From Parapedobacter luteus (GTDB taxonomy: Bacteria; Bacteroidota; Bacteroidia; Sphingobacteriales; Sphingobacteriaceae), in contig NZ_FUYS01000003.1 in assembly GCF_900168055.1 (NCBI RefSeq), forward strand, positions 310,001-374,000: a stretch of DNA of 64,000 nt, written 5' to 3'. This document shows, one piece after another, positions 9,653 through 18,719 of the stretch. Within the stretch, counting starts at the first letter, position 1. Each line of letters opens with the position of its first letter. The notes below the pieces were generated by a model that searched no databases, was not told where the DNA came from, and saw nothing but the letters and a program-made list of their open reading frames with translations. The position numbers were made by a program, and so were the translations under genes.

Positions 9653-10204
9653 TTATATTTTTACAACTTGTGAATTGAAGTGAAGTTCCAATTTCTTCAA
9701 CTTGCCTGCGATGCTTGTGTCGATTTGCCTATCACCTACCGTCACCACAAAGCCGCCAATCAATGAGGGGTCCACGCTGTTTTTCAACACCACCTCAGCA
9801 TTCACTTCGCCGGCAATTATCTGGCGTAAGGCATCCAGGTTCTTTGCCGAAAGCGCCGCTGCCGAAGTGACCTTTGCATGGATGATACCCTTCACTTCAT
9901 TGTATGCACGGATAAATTCCTGTGCGGTCCCGTATAAAATACCGGCGCGGCCTTTCCGTACCATGATATGGAAAAAAGCTGTAATACTTGGATGGACTTT
10001 ATCGCTAAATAGCGCGTCCAGGATGCTGCTTTTCTTATCCTGCTTTATAATAGGGTTCTGCAATACGGCCTGTAACGCTTTATTGGCTCGCAATACCGCT
10101 ATAAAACGTTCCATATCTTGTTTCACAGTTTCCAGATTCCCTTGTTCCTGGGCCAAATCGATGAGTGATTTAGCGTACCGTGATGCAACTGTAAATTCTG
10201 ACAT
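9653..10204 (-). CDS. atpH: F1Fo ATP synthase subunit delta
   Basis: A 183-residue peripheral-stalk subunit (OSCP family). The N-terminal six-helix domain begins with VASRYAKSLIDLAQEQG, and the C-terminal signature VDPSLIGGFVVTVGDRQIDTS is typical. It joins the b-subunit stalk to the top of F1. It lies 28 nt after atpF and 21 nt before atpA. Confidence 0.95.
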   Translation of the reverse strand: MSEFTVASRYAKSLIDLAQEQGNLETVKQDMERFIAVLRANKALQAVLQNPIIKQDKKSSILDALFSDKVHPSITAFFHIMVRKGRAGILYGTAQEFIRAYNEVKGIIHAKVTSAAALSAKNLDALRQIIAGEVNAEVVLKNSVDPSLIGGFVVTVGDRQIDTSIAGKLKKLELHFNSQVVKI

Positions 10205-10232
10205 ATCCTTATGCGGTTAGCTGCGGGCTACT

Positions 10233-10733
10233 TTAATTCAACTTCACGTCTTTAAGCAAATCAGTCACCAACGCCTCTTGCTTGCGTTCATCCTCAAACT
10301 CTTTTTGGAGGACTTTGCGGGCAATCTCAAGCGAAAGGGATGAAACTTGGTTTTTCACGTCTGCTAATGCCCTTTTTTTCTGATCGTCTATTTCCTTCCG
10401 TGCCTGCTCAATCAGTTTGGCCCCCTCGGCTTGCGCGAGATTCTTTGCATCTGCTACAATTTGGTCTTTCAATGCCTTGGCTTCCTTCAGGATAACGTCG
10501 CGCTCCGCGCGCGCTGCTTTTAGCAATTGTTCATTTTCGTTGGTCAGGCGAGCCATCTCCGCTTTTGCTTTTTCGGCAGACGTCAGCGCGTCCTCGATCG
10601 ACTTCTCACGTTCACCGATAGCCTCCATAATAGGCTTCCACGCAAATTTCCGCAAAAGCAACAGCAATAACAGGAACGCGATAAGTGTCCAAAATACCAA
10701 TCCGATGCTCGGATTACCAATATCAAAACTCAT
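10233..10733 (-). CDS. atpF: F1Fo ATP synthase subunit b
   Basis: A 166-residue peripheral-stalk subunit. One N-terminal membrane helix (IGLVFWTLIAFLLLLLLL, about 10-27) is followed by a long charged coiled coil rich in Lys, Glu and Ala. Only one b gene is present, so the stalk should be a b2 homodimer. A 93-nt gap with a stable hairpin separates it from atpE upstream. Confidence 0.95.
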   Translation of the reverse strand: MSFDIGNPSIGLVFWTLIAFLLLLLLLRKFAWKPIMEAIGEREKSIEDALTSAEKAKAEMARLTNENEQLLKAARAERDVILKEAKALKDQIVADAKNLAQAEGAKLIEQARKEIDDQKKRALADVKNQVSSLSLEIARKVLQKEFEDERKQEALVTDLLKDVKLN

Positions 10734-10766
10734 ATATCCTTTTAAATTTAGTTTCGTTTAAATGAA

Positions 10767-10801
10767 AGCCAGACACCAAACCAACCGTCAGGTGTCCGGC
10801 T
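10767..10801 (-). promoter_or_regulatory. Intercistronic hairpin between atpE and atpF
   Basis: AGCCAGACACC (10767-10777) pairs with GGTGTCCGGCT (10791-10801): an 11-bp stem, one G-U pair in the minus-strand RNA, loop of 13 nt. On the minus strand the stem is followed by TTCATTTAAACG rather than a T-run, so it is a poor terminator. It lies 25 nt after the atpE stop. Confidence 0.6.
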
Positions 10802-10826
10802 TCTAATTCAGCTTCTTTGCGAAGGA

Positions 10827-11045
<219 letters not shown>

Positions 11046-11076
11046 TTAATGTATATTTAATATAAGGATTTGCAAA

Positions 11077-12162
11077 TCAATGATGCTCCTCTACCGCCAT
11101 ACCAATGAACAGCGCGGTAAGCAAAGTAAATATAAAAGCCTGTAACGCAGCCACCAGTAGCTCCAGCACATTCATAAACAATACGAAGGCGAGCGATACC
11201 GGTGCTATCGCCAGCGATTTGAACACAAAAATGAGCGAAATCAAACTAAGGATGATGATGTGCCCTGCCGTAATGTTGGCAAATAAACGGATCATCAACG
11301 CAAATGGCTTGGAAATCACCCCGACCAATTCCACCGGTATCATGATAGGATACAACCACCAAGGCACATCGGGCATTAAGATATGTTTCCAATAATATTT
11401 ATTACCGTTGACATTGACTACGATTAACACGATAAGCGCCAGCACAAACGTCACCGCAATATTCCCGGTGACATTCGCTGCTCCCGGGAAAATCGGTATC
11501 AGCCCCAGCAGGTTATTAACCCAGATAAAAAAGAAAATGGTGAGCAACAACGGCATAAACCGGGCATAGCCATGGCCAATATTCGGCCGTGCAATATCAT
11601 CCCGCACAAAGAGGATAATCGGCTCCAAAAAGGATTGCAGTCCTTTGGGCGCTTTGCCTTCCCGCCGTTTGTAAGCCCTTGCCACGGAAGTAAAAATTAG
11701 CAACAAGACGATTACTGACAGGAACATGGAAGCTACATTTTTCGTAATGGAAAAGTCCCATACGTTCTTGGAAGCCTCTTCATCCACTGCCCCCGCAGCG
11801 TTCACCACTTTAATTTTCTTTTTGTCGACCAGTCGATACGTGTAGTGTTTGCCGGGGTGGTCATGTTCCCCATGGTGAAATGCGGAGGAAAGAAAAAACT
11901 CAAAGCCTTTATCTGTATATAAAATAACCGGGAGTGGGATCGAAGTGTGGCCCCAGAGGTGCCAGTCATGCGCATCGCTAATATGCTCCATGATTACTTT
12001 GGTCGGCTCAAATTCTTCATCAGCATGCGCTTCATAACCCGTTGCTGCAGCGGTATCCGGTGCAGCGTATGTGGTGGCCTTAGCGACTGAAAAGGTCGTT
12101 AAAACGGCGAAAATTGCTATAAAGCTTATTTTTTTTGAATCGAAAAAGTGCCTAAAATCCAT
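11077..12162 (-). CDS. atpB: F1Fo ATP synthase subunit a
   Basis: A 361-residue subunit, about 100 longer than E. coli AtpB. The N-terminus holds a signal-like helix (ISFIAIFAVLTTFSVAKA) and then a hydrophilic, His-rich segment up to about residue 140, which should lie outside the inner membrane. The core has the usual helices and the essential Arg in LMIRLFANITAGH, the residue that faces the c-ring carboxylate. Long N-terminal extensions with a predicted leader are common in Bacteroidota AtpB; their role is not clear. It lies 43 nt before atpE. Confidence 0.95.
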   Translation of the reverse strand: MDFRHFFDSKKISFIAIFAVLTTFSVAKATTYAAPDTAAATGYEAHADEEFEPTKVIMEHISDAHDWHLWGHTSIPLPVILYTDKGFEFFLSSAFHHGEHDHPGKHYTYRLVDKKKIKVVNAAGAVDEEASKNVWDFSITKNVASMFLSVIVLLLIFTSVARAYKRREGKAPKGLQSFLEPIILFVRDDIARPNIGHGYARFMPLLLTIFFFIWVNNLLGLIPIFPGAANVTGNIAVTFVLALIVLIVVNVNGNKYYWKHILMPDVPWWLYPIMIPVELVGVISKPFALMIRLFANITAGHIIILSLISLIFVFKSLAIAPVSLAFVLFMNVLELLVAALQAFIFTLLTALFIGMAVEEHH

Positions 12163-12176
12163 CTATTCCCAATTTT

Positions 12177-12572
12177 TTACGTCTGATTTTGGTCGCGCAA
12201 GTTACGTAACAAACATATAAGTTCAAAGAGGGTAAACAATAAATATAATGAAAAAAAGTTAAATGCCGTAAGCGTCTTATTTTCAGGGAATTTTATTATC
12301 AAGAACGCGACGACGGCCAAGCACGCGAACAGCTTAATAAAAAGCCCGCCTATTAGACTATAAATGGACAATTCCCCCCCTTTGCGGATACCATAATCAC
12401 TCATTAGGTAAGCAGCCAGGGTAAAGGTGAACACCACGACAAAAAGCAACCAGAAATGAGGGCTCAGCAGGTCGCTCTCATCCAATAGCCGTTGTAATGC
12501 CGAAGCCAGCAAAGCCACGAACAATGCGAAGAGATGGTAATACAGGATAAAACGCCCAAGTCCCATTACCAC
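12177..12572 (-). CDS. Small four-helix membrane protein in the atpI position
   Basis: A 131-residue, very hydrophobic protein with four predicted membrane helices (about 8-26, 38-58, 70-95 and 104-124). It lies between dapF, which it overlaps by 7 nt, and atpB, 14 nt away, the place where many operons carry atpI/uncI. AtpI aids c-ring assembly or Mg2+ supply in some bacteria. I do not see a diagnostic AtpI motif, so the assignment rests on position, size and topology. The start may be the first Met (12572) or the third residue (12566). Confidence 0.6.
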   Translation of the reverse strand: MVMGLGRFILYYHLFALFVALLASALQRLLDESDLLSPHFWLLFVVVFTFTLAAYLMSDYGIRKGGELSIYSLIGGLFIKLFACLAVVAFLIIKFPENKTLTAFNFFSLYLLFTLFELICLLRNLRDQNQT

Positions 12573-13357
12573 GAAATCTCACCTTTAAAAACAAACTCGG
12601 CCGGGCCCTCTAAGAAAACATTCGTAAAATGATCACCTGCCTTGGAAAAACGGATAGTAAGTTTCCCTCCCGCTACGCGAATCGGCGTCTCAAATTCGCC
12701 GTCCTCCCCTTGGCGCCATGCCATCGCCAAGGCCACAGCGGTAGCGCCCGTACCGCATGCCAACGTTTCATCCTCCACACCGCGCTCGTAAGTGCGCACG
12801 TAGTAGCCTCCGTTCTCAGCTTGTACAAAATTCACATTGATTCCTTCGTCGCGGTAGGTATCGTTATAACGAACTTTACGCCCCTCCTCAAACACGGCAA
12901 AAGTATCCAGATGCTGCACGATTTTGATGTAATGTGGCGAACCGGTATTTAATATATAGGCTTCGCCGTCTTGTTGGACGGCATCGACATCGATCATCTG
13001 TAAGCTTATCCAACCCACGTTATTGGCATGGATCCGTGCATGGTGCACGCCATCAGCTGCCAAAAAGTCAGTCTGGCTTCCGGTAATCCCCAGATCTTGA
13101 GCAAACGCCACGATGCACCGACCGCCATTGCCGCACATGCTCCCTTCATGACCATCCGCATTGTAATAAATCATTTCGAAATCATGCCCCTCTACGTCCT
13201 GCAATAGCATTAACCCATCAGCCCCGATACCGAATCTTCTATCGCAAAGCTTTCGCACCAAATCCACGTTTGCGCGGTCGAATAGCTCATTTCTATTATC
13301 GAAAATAATAAAGTCATTACCCGCTCCCTGGTATTTGTAGAATGTGTGTGTTTCCAT
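12566..13357 (-). CDS. dapF: Diaminopimelate epimerase
   Basis: A 263-residue enzyme that interconverts LL- and meso-diaminopimelate for lysine and peptidoglycan synthesis. The two catalytic Cys are both present: Cys75 in MCGNGGRC and Cys201 in LACGTGATA, each in the conserved Cys-Gly setting of the two mirror-image domains. The N-terminal FYKYQGAGNDFII is also typical. It is first in the transcript leading into the atp genes and overlaps the next gene by 7 nt, so dapF and atp may be co-transcribed. Confidence 0.96.
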   Translation of the reverse strand: METHTFYKYQGAGNDFIIFDNRNELFDRANVDLVRKLCDRRFGIGADGLMLLQDVEGHDFEMIYYNADGHEGSMCGNGGRCIVAFAQDLGITGSQTDFLAADGVHHARIHANNVGWISLQMIDVDAVQQDGEAYILNTGSPHYIKIVQHLDTFAVFEEGRKVRYNDTYRDEGINVNFVQAENGGYYVRTYERGVEDETLACGTGATAVALAMAWRQGEDGEFETPIRVAGGKLTIRFSKAGDHFTNVFLEGPAEFVFKGEISW

Positions 13358-13376
13358 GATATCCCCTTTAACCAGC

Positions 13377-13384
13377 CAAAGGTA
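13377..13384 (-). promoter_or_regulatory. -7 box (TACCTTTG) for dapF
   Basis: TACCTTTG on the minus strand lies 19 nt before the dapF ATG. A clear -33 TTTG is not seen at the expected distance, so only the -7 element is supported. Confidence 0.45.
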
Positions 13385-13472
13385 GTCATATGCTGGCAGA
13401 TTTTAGGTGGTTTTCCTGCAATCCGGTCTTTTTTTGCTTTAACATTATTTAACAGAAAAGTGCCGCCCCTCG

Positions 13473-13505
13473 TTTGCTTTGGATCATGAAATGGTATTAC
13501 ATTTG
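13473..13505 (+). promoter_or_regulatory. degP promoter (TTTG-N21-TACATTTG)
   Basis: A full Bacteroidota promoter: TTTG at 13473-13476, a 21-nt spacer and TACATTTG at 13498-13505. The leader to the ATG at 13553 is about 40 nt. Confidence 0.7.
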
Positions 13506-13552
13506 AACAGCTTTTTGCAAAAACAAAATTTCGACTTATAACGATTGGAATT

Positions 13553-15118
13553 ATGATGAAAAAATTAGGATTAACATTATTGACCGCACTTGTAGGAGGC
13601 TTGATAGCTGTGGGCGGTTATAAACTGTTTGAAAACAAACAGGAAAGTAAAATGTCTTTTGAGGAACGGCAACAATTGCACTACGCCAATAATCCGGTAC
13701 CGAATGTGGTTTCGTCTACAGGAAATCCAGATTTCACGCAAGCAGCCGCCACGGTTGCTCCTGCGGTTGTGCATATCACCACGACTTATCCAGGGCGTAC
13801 GAGAAGTTCCGGTGGCGCGGCTCCGCTTGACTTGTTTGAGGAATTTTTCGGTGTACCAAGGCAACGGCCACAGCGCTCGCAACCTCCGGCTCAGGCGACC
13901 GGCTCAGGCGTAATCATTTCCGAAGATGGCTATATCGTCACCAATAATCACGTGGTAGAAGATGCCAATAAAATTGAGGTGCAGCTCACGGATAAACGTG
14001 TAGTGGAAGCAAAAATCATCGGCCGCGATCCAAACACGGACCTTGCGTTGATCAAAATCAACGAAAAAGGGCTGCCTTTCGTGCGGTTCGGCGATTCGGA
14101 TGATGTCCGCATCGGTGAATGGGTATTGGCAGTGGGCTATCCGCTTGGACTGGAATCAACGGTAACAGCAGGTATCGTCAGCGCCACTGGGCGCTCCACA
14201 GGCATCATCGCCCGCGAATTGCAGCAACGGCAGTACCAACAGCGAGGTTATCCTCAGTCAGACGACGAGCCCATGCTCAATACTGCTGTTGAATCGTTTA
14301 TCCAAACCGACGCCGTGATCAATAAAGGAAACAGTGGCGGTCCCCTGGTCAATGCCAATGGCGAACTAATTGGCATCAATTCCAATATCATGACCCCAAC
14401 AGGTACTTACGCAGGCTATGGTTTTGCGGTTCCTGTCAACCTGGTTAAGAAAATTGCCGATGACTTCATCAAATTTGGCATGGTGAAACGCGGTTTGATA
14501 GGCGTCACGTTCAGGGAGCTCAACCCAACGGCAGCAAAGGAACTGGAAGTTAGCGATGTAAACGGCCTCTACATCATGGAAATTGTCCCCAAGGGTGCAG
14601 CTGAAGAAGCTGGCCTTAAAAAAGGAGACATCATTACCAAGCTCGACGGTCGGGTTATTACCTCATCTTCGGATTTGCAGGAACGGATTTACCGGTTACG
14701 CCCGGGCGATAAGGTGAAACTGACCTATAAACGAGATGGCAAGGAACGTGATGTCACCGTTACATTGAAAGAAGACACACGTGCCACCGAAAGCAGCAGA
14801 GCGGAAAGCGAAGCAAAACGCAGTGCTACGGAGATCTATAACAAGTTAGGTGCCGGGTTTGTTCCTGCTACCGACGCCAGGAAGAAAGAACTGGGCGTTT
14901 CGTCAGGTGTTGTGGTCACGCAAGTCCACCAAGGAGGACTCTTTGACTACTTCAATGTACAGCGCGGCCTGGTAATTACCCATATCAATGGTAAACCGGT
15001 GAACAGCGCTGATGATGTTGAAGCAGCATTGGCAAATTCCGAGCGGGGTATCGTCCGCATTGTCGGCGTACCGCAACGGGGCAGTCGGGTCGAATTGAAT
15101 GTGCCCATTGAGTACTGA
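13553..15118 (+). CDS. degP: Periplasmic Do-family serine protease (DegP/HtrA) with two PDZ domains
   Basis: A 521-residue protease-chaperone. An N-terminal helix (about 4-22) acts as signal peptide or anchor. The trypsin-like domain has the triad His133 (NNHVVED), Asp163 (NTDLAL) and Ser261 (GNSGGPL). Two PDZ domains follow, about 305-400 and 425-515. It degrades or refolds damaged envelope proteins. A low-complexity Arg/Gln/Pro stretch (about 100-115) precedes the first strand, and a Gln-rich loop (about 221-240) matches the long LA loop of DegP. It has its own promoter and a strong terminator, so it is monocistronic. It could also be called DegQ. Confidence 0.93.
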   Translation: MMKKLGLTLLTALVGGLIAVGGYKLFENKQESKMSFEERQQLHYANNPVPNVVSSTGNPDFTQAAATVAPAVVHITTTYPGRTRSSGGAAPLDLFEEFFGVPRQRPQRSQPPAQATGSGVIISEDGYIVTNNHVVEDANKIEVQLTDKRVVEAKIIGRDPNTDLALIKINEKGLPFVRFGDSDDVRIGEWVLAVGYPLGLESTVTAGIVSATGRSTGIIARELQQRQYQQRGYPQSDDEPMLNTAVESFIQTDAVINKGNSGGPLVNANGELIGINSNIMTPTGTYAGYGFAVPVNLVKKIADDFIKFGMVKRGLIGVTFRELNPTAAKELEVSDVNGLYIMEIVPKGAAEEAGLKKGDIITKLDGRVITSSSDLQERIYRLRPGDKVKLTYKRDGKERDVTVTLKEDTRATESSRAESEAKRSATEIYNKLGAGFVPATDARKKELGVSSGVVVTQVHQGGLFDYFNVQRGLVITHINGKPVNSADDVEAALANSERGIVRIVGVPQRGSRVELNVPIEY

Positions 15119-15167
15119 GGACTGACAGAGGTCAGCCAATAGATATCGGACTAACATCCAAAAAAAC

Positions 15168-15198
15168 CGGCTCGTTTAATGCGAGCCGTTTTTTTTTT
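15168..15198 (+). terminator. Terminator after degP
   Basis: CGGCTCG / CGAGCCG, a 7-bp GC-rich stem with a 7-nt loop, followed by ten T. It lies 50 nt after the degP stop. Confidence 0.9.
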
Positions 15199-15299
15199 GG
15201 TTTTCTGGTTGATGGTATTCTGCGGTACATTTTCATTCCGGGGATGCTCGCCATTATGTTTAGCAGCCGGGGAGTGTTGGCGTAAATTTTTTATACTAC

Positions 15300-15935
15300 T
15301 TATCTCCGCGCATAAAATTCCCCGTCGATTACAAGGGGCGTTTCCAATTCAACGATATTGCCTAAGGGCGTCATGTAAGGCAATACCGCTTGACTCAAGA
15401 CACCGTGGAATGTTCCTTTAAAGTAAGTTGAGGTAACCTCTTTCAAAATAACGTGAGCCGAACCGGTCTGAAACGAGCTATTCGTCACATAGACATACTG
15501 GCTCGCCAGCGCCTCGGTAAGGTATTGCACACTTATTTGATCTTGTTTATCAGCGATACCCGTCGTTTCGTCTGGCTCGAACGTGTTTTCGTATTTTTTG
15601 TTTGGTTTCCAGGTATCGTACACAAAACAATTCAGGAAAAGGGCCTCTTTTCCTATGATACCTCTCCTGATACCCTCACTACCCTCCACCGTCAAACTGA
15701 ACTGCTGGTAATCGATAGTCTCATCGGGAGCTTTGCTCAGCGCAGCCGTTACACCCGACTTATAGTCAACACGCTTGCCATTGACGGTCATCGTCACATA
15801 ATAACCATCCTCCTCACCTTCGTCAACCTCCGGCAATTCATTTTTCGCACAGGCCGATACGACCAAAACCAACGTGATCAGTGCAAGGTTATTCCATGAC
15901 AAAAAAGTCTTCGTTGTTGCAATCTTCCTTTTCAT
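15300..15935 (-). CDS. Hypothetical lipoprotein (DUF6252-like)
   Basis: A 211-residue protein with a lipoprotein signal peptide: basic start (MKRKIATTK), hydrophobic core and lipobox VSAC with the lipidated Cys at about 29. The mature part begins with an acidic linker and then VTMTVNGKRVDYKSG, a pattern seen in small Bacteroidota lipoproteins of the DUF6252 type. No catalytic motif is seen. It probably sits on the outer membrane. It stands alone, convergent with degP. Confidence 0.7.
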   Translation of the reverse strand: MKRKIATTKTFLSWNNLALITLVLVVSACAKNELPEVDEGEEDGYYVTMTVNGKRVDYKSGVTAALSKAPDETIDYQQFSLTVEGSEGIRRGIIGKEALFLNCFVYDTWKPNKKYENTFEPDETTGIADKQDQISVQYLTEALASQYVYVTNSSFQTGSAHVILKEVTSTYFKGTFHGVLSQAVLPYMTPLGNIVELETPLVIDGEFYARR

Positions 15936-16437
15936 TTTATTAAAGCTGTTTGATAGACCTTGACAAATCTAACGGTGTTTCCAGTCGAATAGAATACCCA
16001 ATAGTGAGTATTTTTAGACAGTTTTTTCATCACGGTCCGTACATTCGCAGACATCGGGCCGCAGATACGGGTAAATGAACCGAGAAAAACTGATTGGTGA
16101 AAAAGTTTCCGGCTTCTGCAACCGGTTGGTACCTTTGGCAGACCGGAGCAGGTTCGGGGTACGCCCGCTCTCTTGTAGATTGGCAAATAGGAAAGCAACG
16201 TAGTCCGATTGACGCCTATTTTCCCACTGATTTTGCTTACATCGGAAACGGAGGATGGTCTATGTTCAGAAAGCTAAAAGAGCAATGATAGGGGGAACAA
16301 GTAGCTCAAAATCCTGAGCTTACCAAAAAGAAAATATAGTTAATACCAAGAAGCCGCCTTCTACGTGGAAAAACTCGCCGATAAACTTGTTTTTCCACAT
16401 AGAAGACGGCCCCTTTTTTATCAACCACCAACAATCA
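15936..16437. other. 502-bp gap without a clear gene
   Basis: Short ORFs exist on both strands (for example TTG-started 16094-16288, 64 codons, plus strand), but none has a recognisable motif, a good start or a signal peptide. The right end holds a large inverted repeat with the form of a plus-strand terminator. The gap may contain a decayed gene or a non-coding RNA. Confidence 0.5.
16353..16419 (+). terminator. Long orphan hairpin with T-run
   Basis: Two 22-nt arms (16353-16374 and 16389-16410) pair with three mismatches around a 14-nt loop, then CCCC and a run of T (16414-16419). It reads as a plus-strand terminator although no plus-strand gene is recognised before it; on the minus strand the sequence after the stem is not T-rich. 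Confidence 0.6.
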
Positions 16438-16848
16438 TTAACAATATTCATCAAATGCGGCCACCAGATTATCCGCAATCATCTGCGCGGGGCGTCCCTC
16501 AATCTGATGCCGCTCAATCATGTGTACGAGTTTGCCATCTTTAAATAATGCCATAGCCGGCGATGACGGCGGATAAGGCAGCATGTAAGAACGAGCTTTA
16601 TCTACCGCGTCTTTTTCCATACCCGCGAATACCGTGACTGTCTTGTCGGGATGCTTTTCATGCTTGACTGCGGCAATCGCTGCCGGACGGGCATTCGCCG
16701 CGGCACAACCGCATACGGAATTTACCACCACAAATACGGTCCCTTCTTGCTTAATGGCCGCATCAACTTCTTCGGGGGTTTTCAGTTCTTCAAAGCCAAC
16801 GTCAGTCAGCTCCTTGCGCATCGGCGCTACTAAGTATTCAGGATACAT
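16438..16848 (-). CDS. Bacilliredoxin, BrxA/BrxB (YphP) family
   Basis: A 136-residue thioredoxin-fold protein with the motif Cys46-Gly47-Cys48 in NSVCGCAAANARP, the hallmark of BrxA/BrxB. In Bacillus these proteins remove bacillithiol from S-bacillithiolated proteins; whether this bacterium makes bacillithiol cannot be judged from this window. Length and the DVGFEELKT opening fit the family. It has its own promoter upstream (16902-16933). Confidence 0.88.
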   Translation of the reverse strand: MYPEYLVAPMRKELTDVGFEELKTPEEVDAAIKQEGTVFVVVNSVCGCAAANARPAAIAAVKHEKHPDKTVTVFAGMEKDAVDKARSYMLPYPPSSPAMALFKDGKLVHMIERHQIEGRPAQMIADNLVAAFDEYC

Positions 16849-16901
16849 GTGTTTATTCCTTTCTATTGTTTAATTTAATCAATTCGTATACAAAATCTTT
16901 G

Positions 16902-16933
16902 CAAAGATACGGCTCCGTTTCGCCTTAAACAAC
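16902..16933 (-). promoter_or_regulatory. Bacilliredoxin promoter (GTTG-N20-TATCTTTG)
   Basis: TATCTTTG on the minus strand (16909-16902) lies 20 nt after GTTG (16933-16930). The leader to the ATG at 16848 is about 50 nt. Confidence 0.55.
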
Positions 16934-17059
16934 TCTACACTTTCACCCCAATGTCAGAATTCATCCTAAAGGGCGTGGCCAATGCACCGCCACAATATCC
17001 ATGAAGGCTGGCCGATGAAACCGGATTAAAACTTATTTAATAACTGCTTTACTTTTTCA

Positions 17060-17103
17060 TTTCATCGTAAATCCATCGTATTTTCATCGTATTTCCATCG
17101 TAT
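17060..17103. repeat. Four tandem 11-bp repeats (TTYCATCGTAT-like) upstream of ahcY
   Basis: Four head-to-tail 11-bp units: TTTCATCGTAA, ATCCATCGTAT, TTTCATCGTAT and TTCCATCGTAT. Each carries CATCGTA, and an inverted copy, CGATGAAA, follows at 17111-17118. The rest of the 16934-17266 gap is AT-rich and shows no gene. Confidence 0.8.
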
Positions 17104-17266
17104 TTTATTCGATGAAATTATAATAAAATGACCATTATCGTACGTTACTACTTAATTTTAGTTTACTTTTATATCAAATTCAAAGCTATTCTAATATAGG
17201 AAACAGTGTCGTTCCTTTTACAAAAGAACCGCCCATCGGGTTATCAGCGCGTTGTGTTTATCCAGA

Positions 17267-17298
17267 TTTGAAAATCACATCGGGATACCGTATCTTTG
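17267..17298 (+). promoter_or_regulatory. ahcY promoter (TTTG-N20-TATCTTTG)
   Basis: Perfect match to the consensus: TTTG at 17267-17270, 20-nt spacer, TATCTTTG at 17291-17298. The ATG is 33 nt further on. Confidence 0.75.
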
Positions 17299-17331
17299 TT
17301 TCCGTTTTATTTACATTAAAGTAGCACGAAT

Positions 17332-18648
17332 ATGTCATCAATAGACACCTCCTATATACCCTACAAAGTAAAGGATATCAGCCTCGCATCATGGGGCCGC
17401 AAAGAAATCGAGCTGGCAGAAGCCGAAATGCCCGGTCTCATGGCGATCCGTGAAGAGTTCGGCACCTCCAAACCGTTGAAAGGGGCTCGCATCGCCGGTT
17501 GCTTGCACATGACCATTCAAACGGCTGTACTAATTGAAACGCTTATTGAATTGGGTGCAGAAGTATCATGGTCATCCTGTAATATCTTCTCCACCCAGGA
17601 TCATGCCGCTGCTGCCATTGCCGCAGCAGGCATCCCGGTATACGCCTGGAAAGGCATGACAGAAGATGAATTCAACTGGTGTATCGAACAGACCTTATTT
17701 TTCGGCGAGGAACGTAAGCCACTCAATATGATATTGGATGACGGTGGCGATCTCACTAATATGGTGTTTGATAAATACCCTGAGTTAATTAGTGGCATTA
17801 AAGGTTTATCCGAAGAAACCACTACGGGCGTGCACCGTCTTTATGAGCGCATGAAGAACGGCACCCTCCACCTGCCTGCCATCAATGTAAACGACTCGGT
17901 CACCAAATCCAAATTTGACAACAAATACGGATGCCGCGAATCGTTGGTCGACGCTATCCGCCGTGCGACCGACCTGATGCTGGCCGGCAAAGTAGCTGTG
18001 GTAGCGGGGTATGGCGATGTGGGTAAAGGCTCTGCCGAATCATTGCGCAGCGCCGGAGTACGCGTCATCGTCACTGAAATCGACCCCATCTGTGCATTGC
18101 AAGCAGCGATGGAAGGCTATGAAGTAAAGAAATTTGCCAACGCCGTCAAGGAAGCCGATATTATTGTAACGGCCACCGGCAACCGGGATATTGTCCGCCC
18201 AGAACATTTCAGGACGATGAAAGATAAGGCTGTGGTGTGCAATATCGGCCATTTCGACAATGAAATCGATGTAGCGTGGCTCAACTCTAACTACGGCGAC
18301 ACAAAGGTGGAAATCAAACCGCAAGTAGACAAATACACCATTGACGGCAAGGATGTCATCCTGTTGGCCGAGGGCCGGCTGGTCAATCTCGGCTGTGCTA
18401 CCGGGCACCCTTCCTTCGTGATGAGCAACTCATTTTCAAACCAGACGCTCGCACAGATTGAATTGTGGACCAACAGCGAGAACTACGAAAATAAAGTTTA
18501 CACGCTGCCCAAACATCTCGATGAAAAAGTAGCCCGGCTTCACCTTGCTAAGATTGGCGTCGAACTGGATACGCTGGACGAACACCAGGCCGGGTATATT
18601 GGCGTACCCGTCGAAGGCCCTTACAAACCGGATCATTACCGGTATTAA
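17332..18648 (+). CDS. ahcY: S-adenosylhomocysteine hydrolase
   Basis: A 438-residue NAD-dependent enzyme that splits S-adenosylhomocysteine into adenosine and homocysteine, clearing the product inhibitor of methyltransferases. Family signatures are plain: [13 protein letters not shown] near residue 60, the Rossmann motif [15 protein letters not shown] near 225, and the C-terminal PYKPDHYRY that reaches into the neighbouring subunit. The length is the short bacterial form. No metK or metE neighbour is present. Confidence 0.97.
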   Translation: MSSIDTSYIPYKVKDISLASWGRKEIELAEAEMPGLMAIREEFGTSKPLKGARIAGCLHMTIQTAVLIETLIELGAEVSWSSCNIFSTQDHAAAAIAAAGIPVYAWKGMTEDEFNWCIEQTLFFGEERKPLNMILDDGGDLTNMVFDKYPELISGIKGLSEETTTGVHRLYERMKNGTLHLPAINVNDSVTKSKFDNKYGCRESLVDAIRRATDLMLAGKVAVVAGYGDVGKGSAESLRSAGVRVIVTEIDPICALQAAMEGYEVKKFANAVKEADIIVTATGNRDIVRPEHFRTMKDKAVVCNIGHFDNEIDVAWLNSNYGDTKVEIKPQVDKYTIDGKDVILLAEGRLVNLGCATGHPSFVMSNSFSNQTLAQIELWTNSENYENKVYTLPKHLDEKVARLHLAKIGVELDTLDEHQAGYIGVPVEGPYKPDHYRY

Positions 18649-18719
18649 TTTTCCTCGCCGTACGGAGACGCTATTATGGGCGGCACAGTACCTTTACTTG
18701 GCGTCTTCGCGCTTCCATT

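Noticed and set aside
15932-16198. 88-codon minus-strand frame upstream of the DUF6252-like lipoprotein
   Set aside because: Composition is unusual (many Cys, Arg, Ser), there is no domain or signal, and it overlaps the other-strand frame; judged non-coding.
17060-17103. CRISPR array
   Set aside because: Units are 11 bp without spacers, far from CRISPR form, and no cas gene is present.
17128-17202. Short AT-rich frame (about 23 codons) upstream of ahcY
   Set aside because: Too short and explained by the AT-rich hydrophobic codon bias of the gap.
16934-17266. SAH riboswitch upstream of ahcY
   Set aside because: The predicted transcript leader is only about 30 nt and no SAH-riboswitch core could be recognised; the gap before it is upstream of the promoter.
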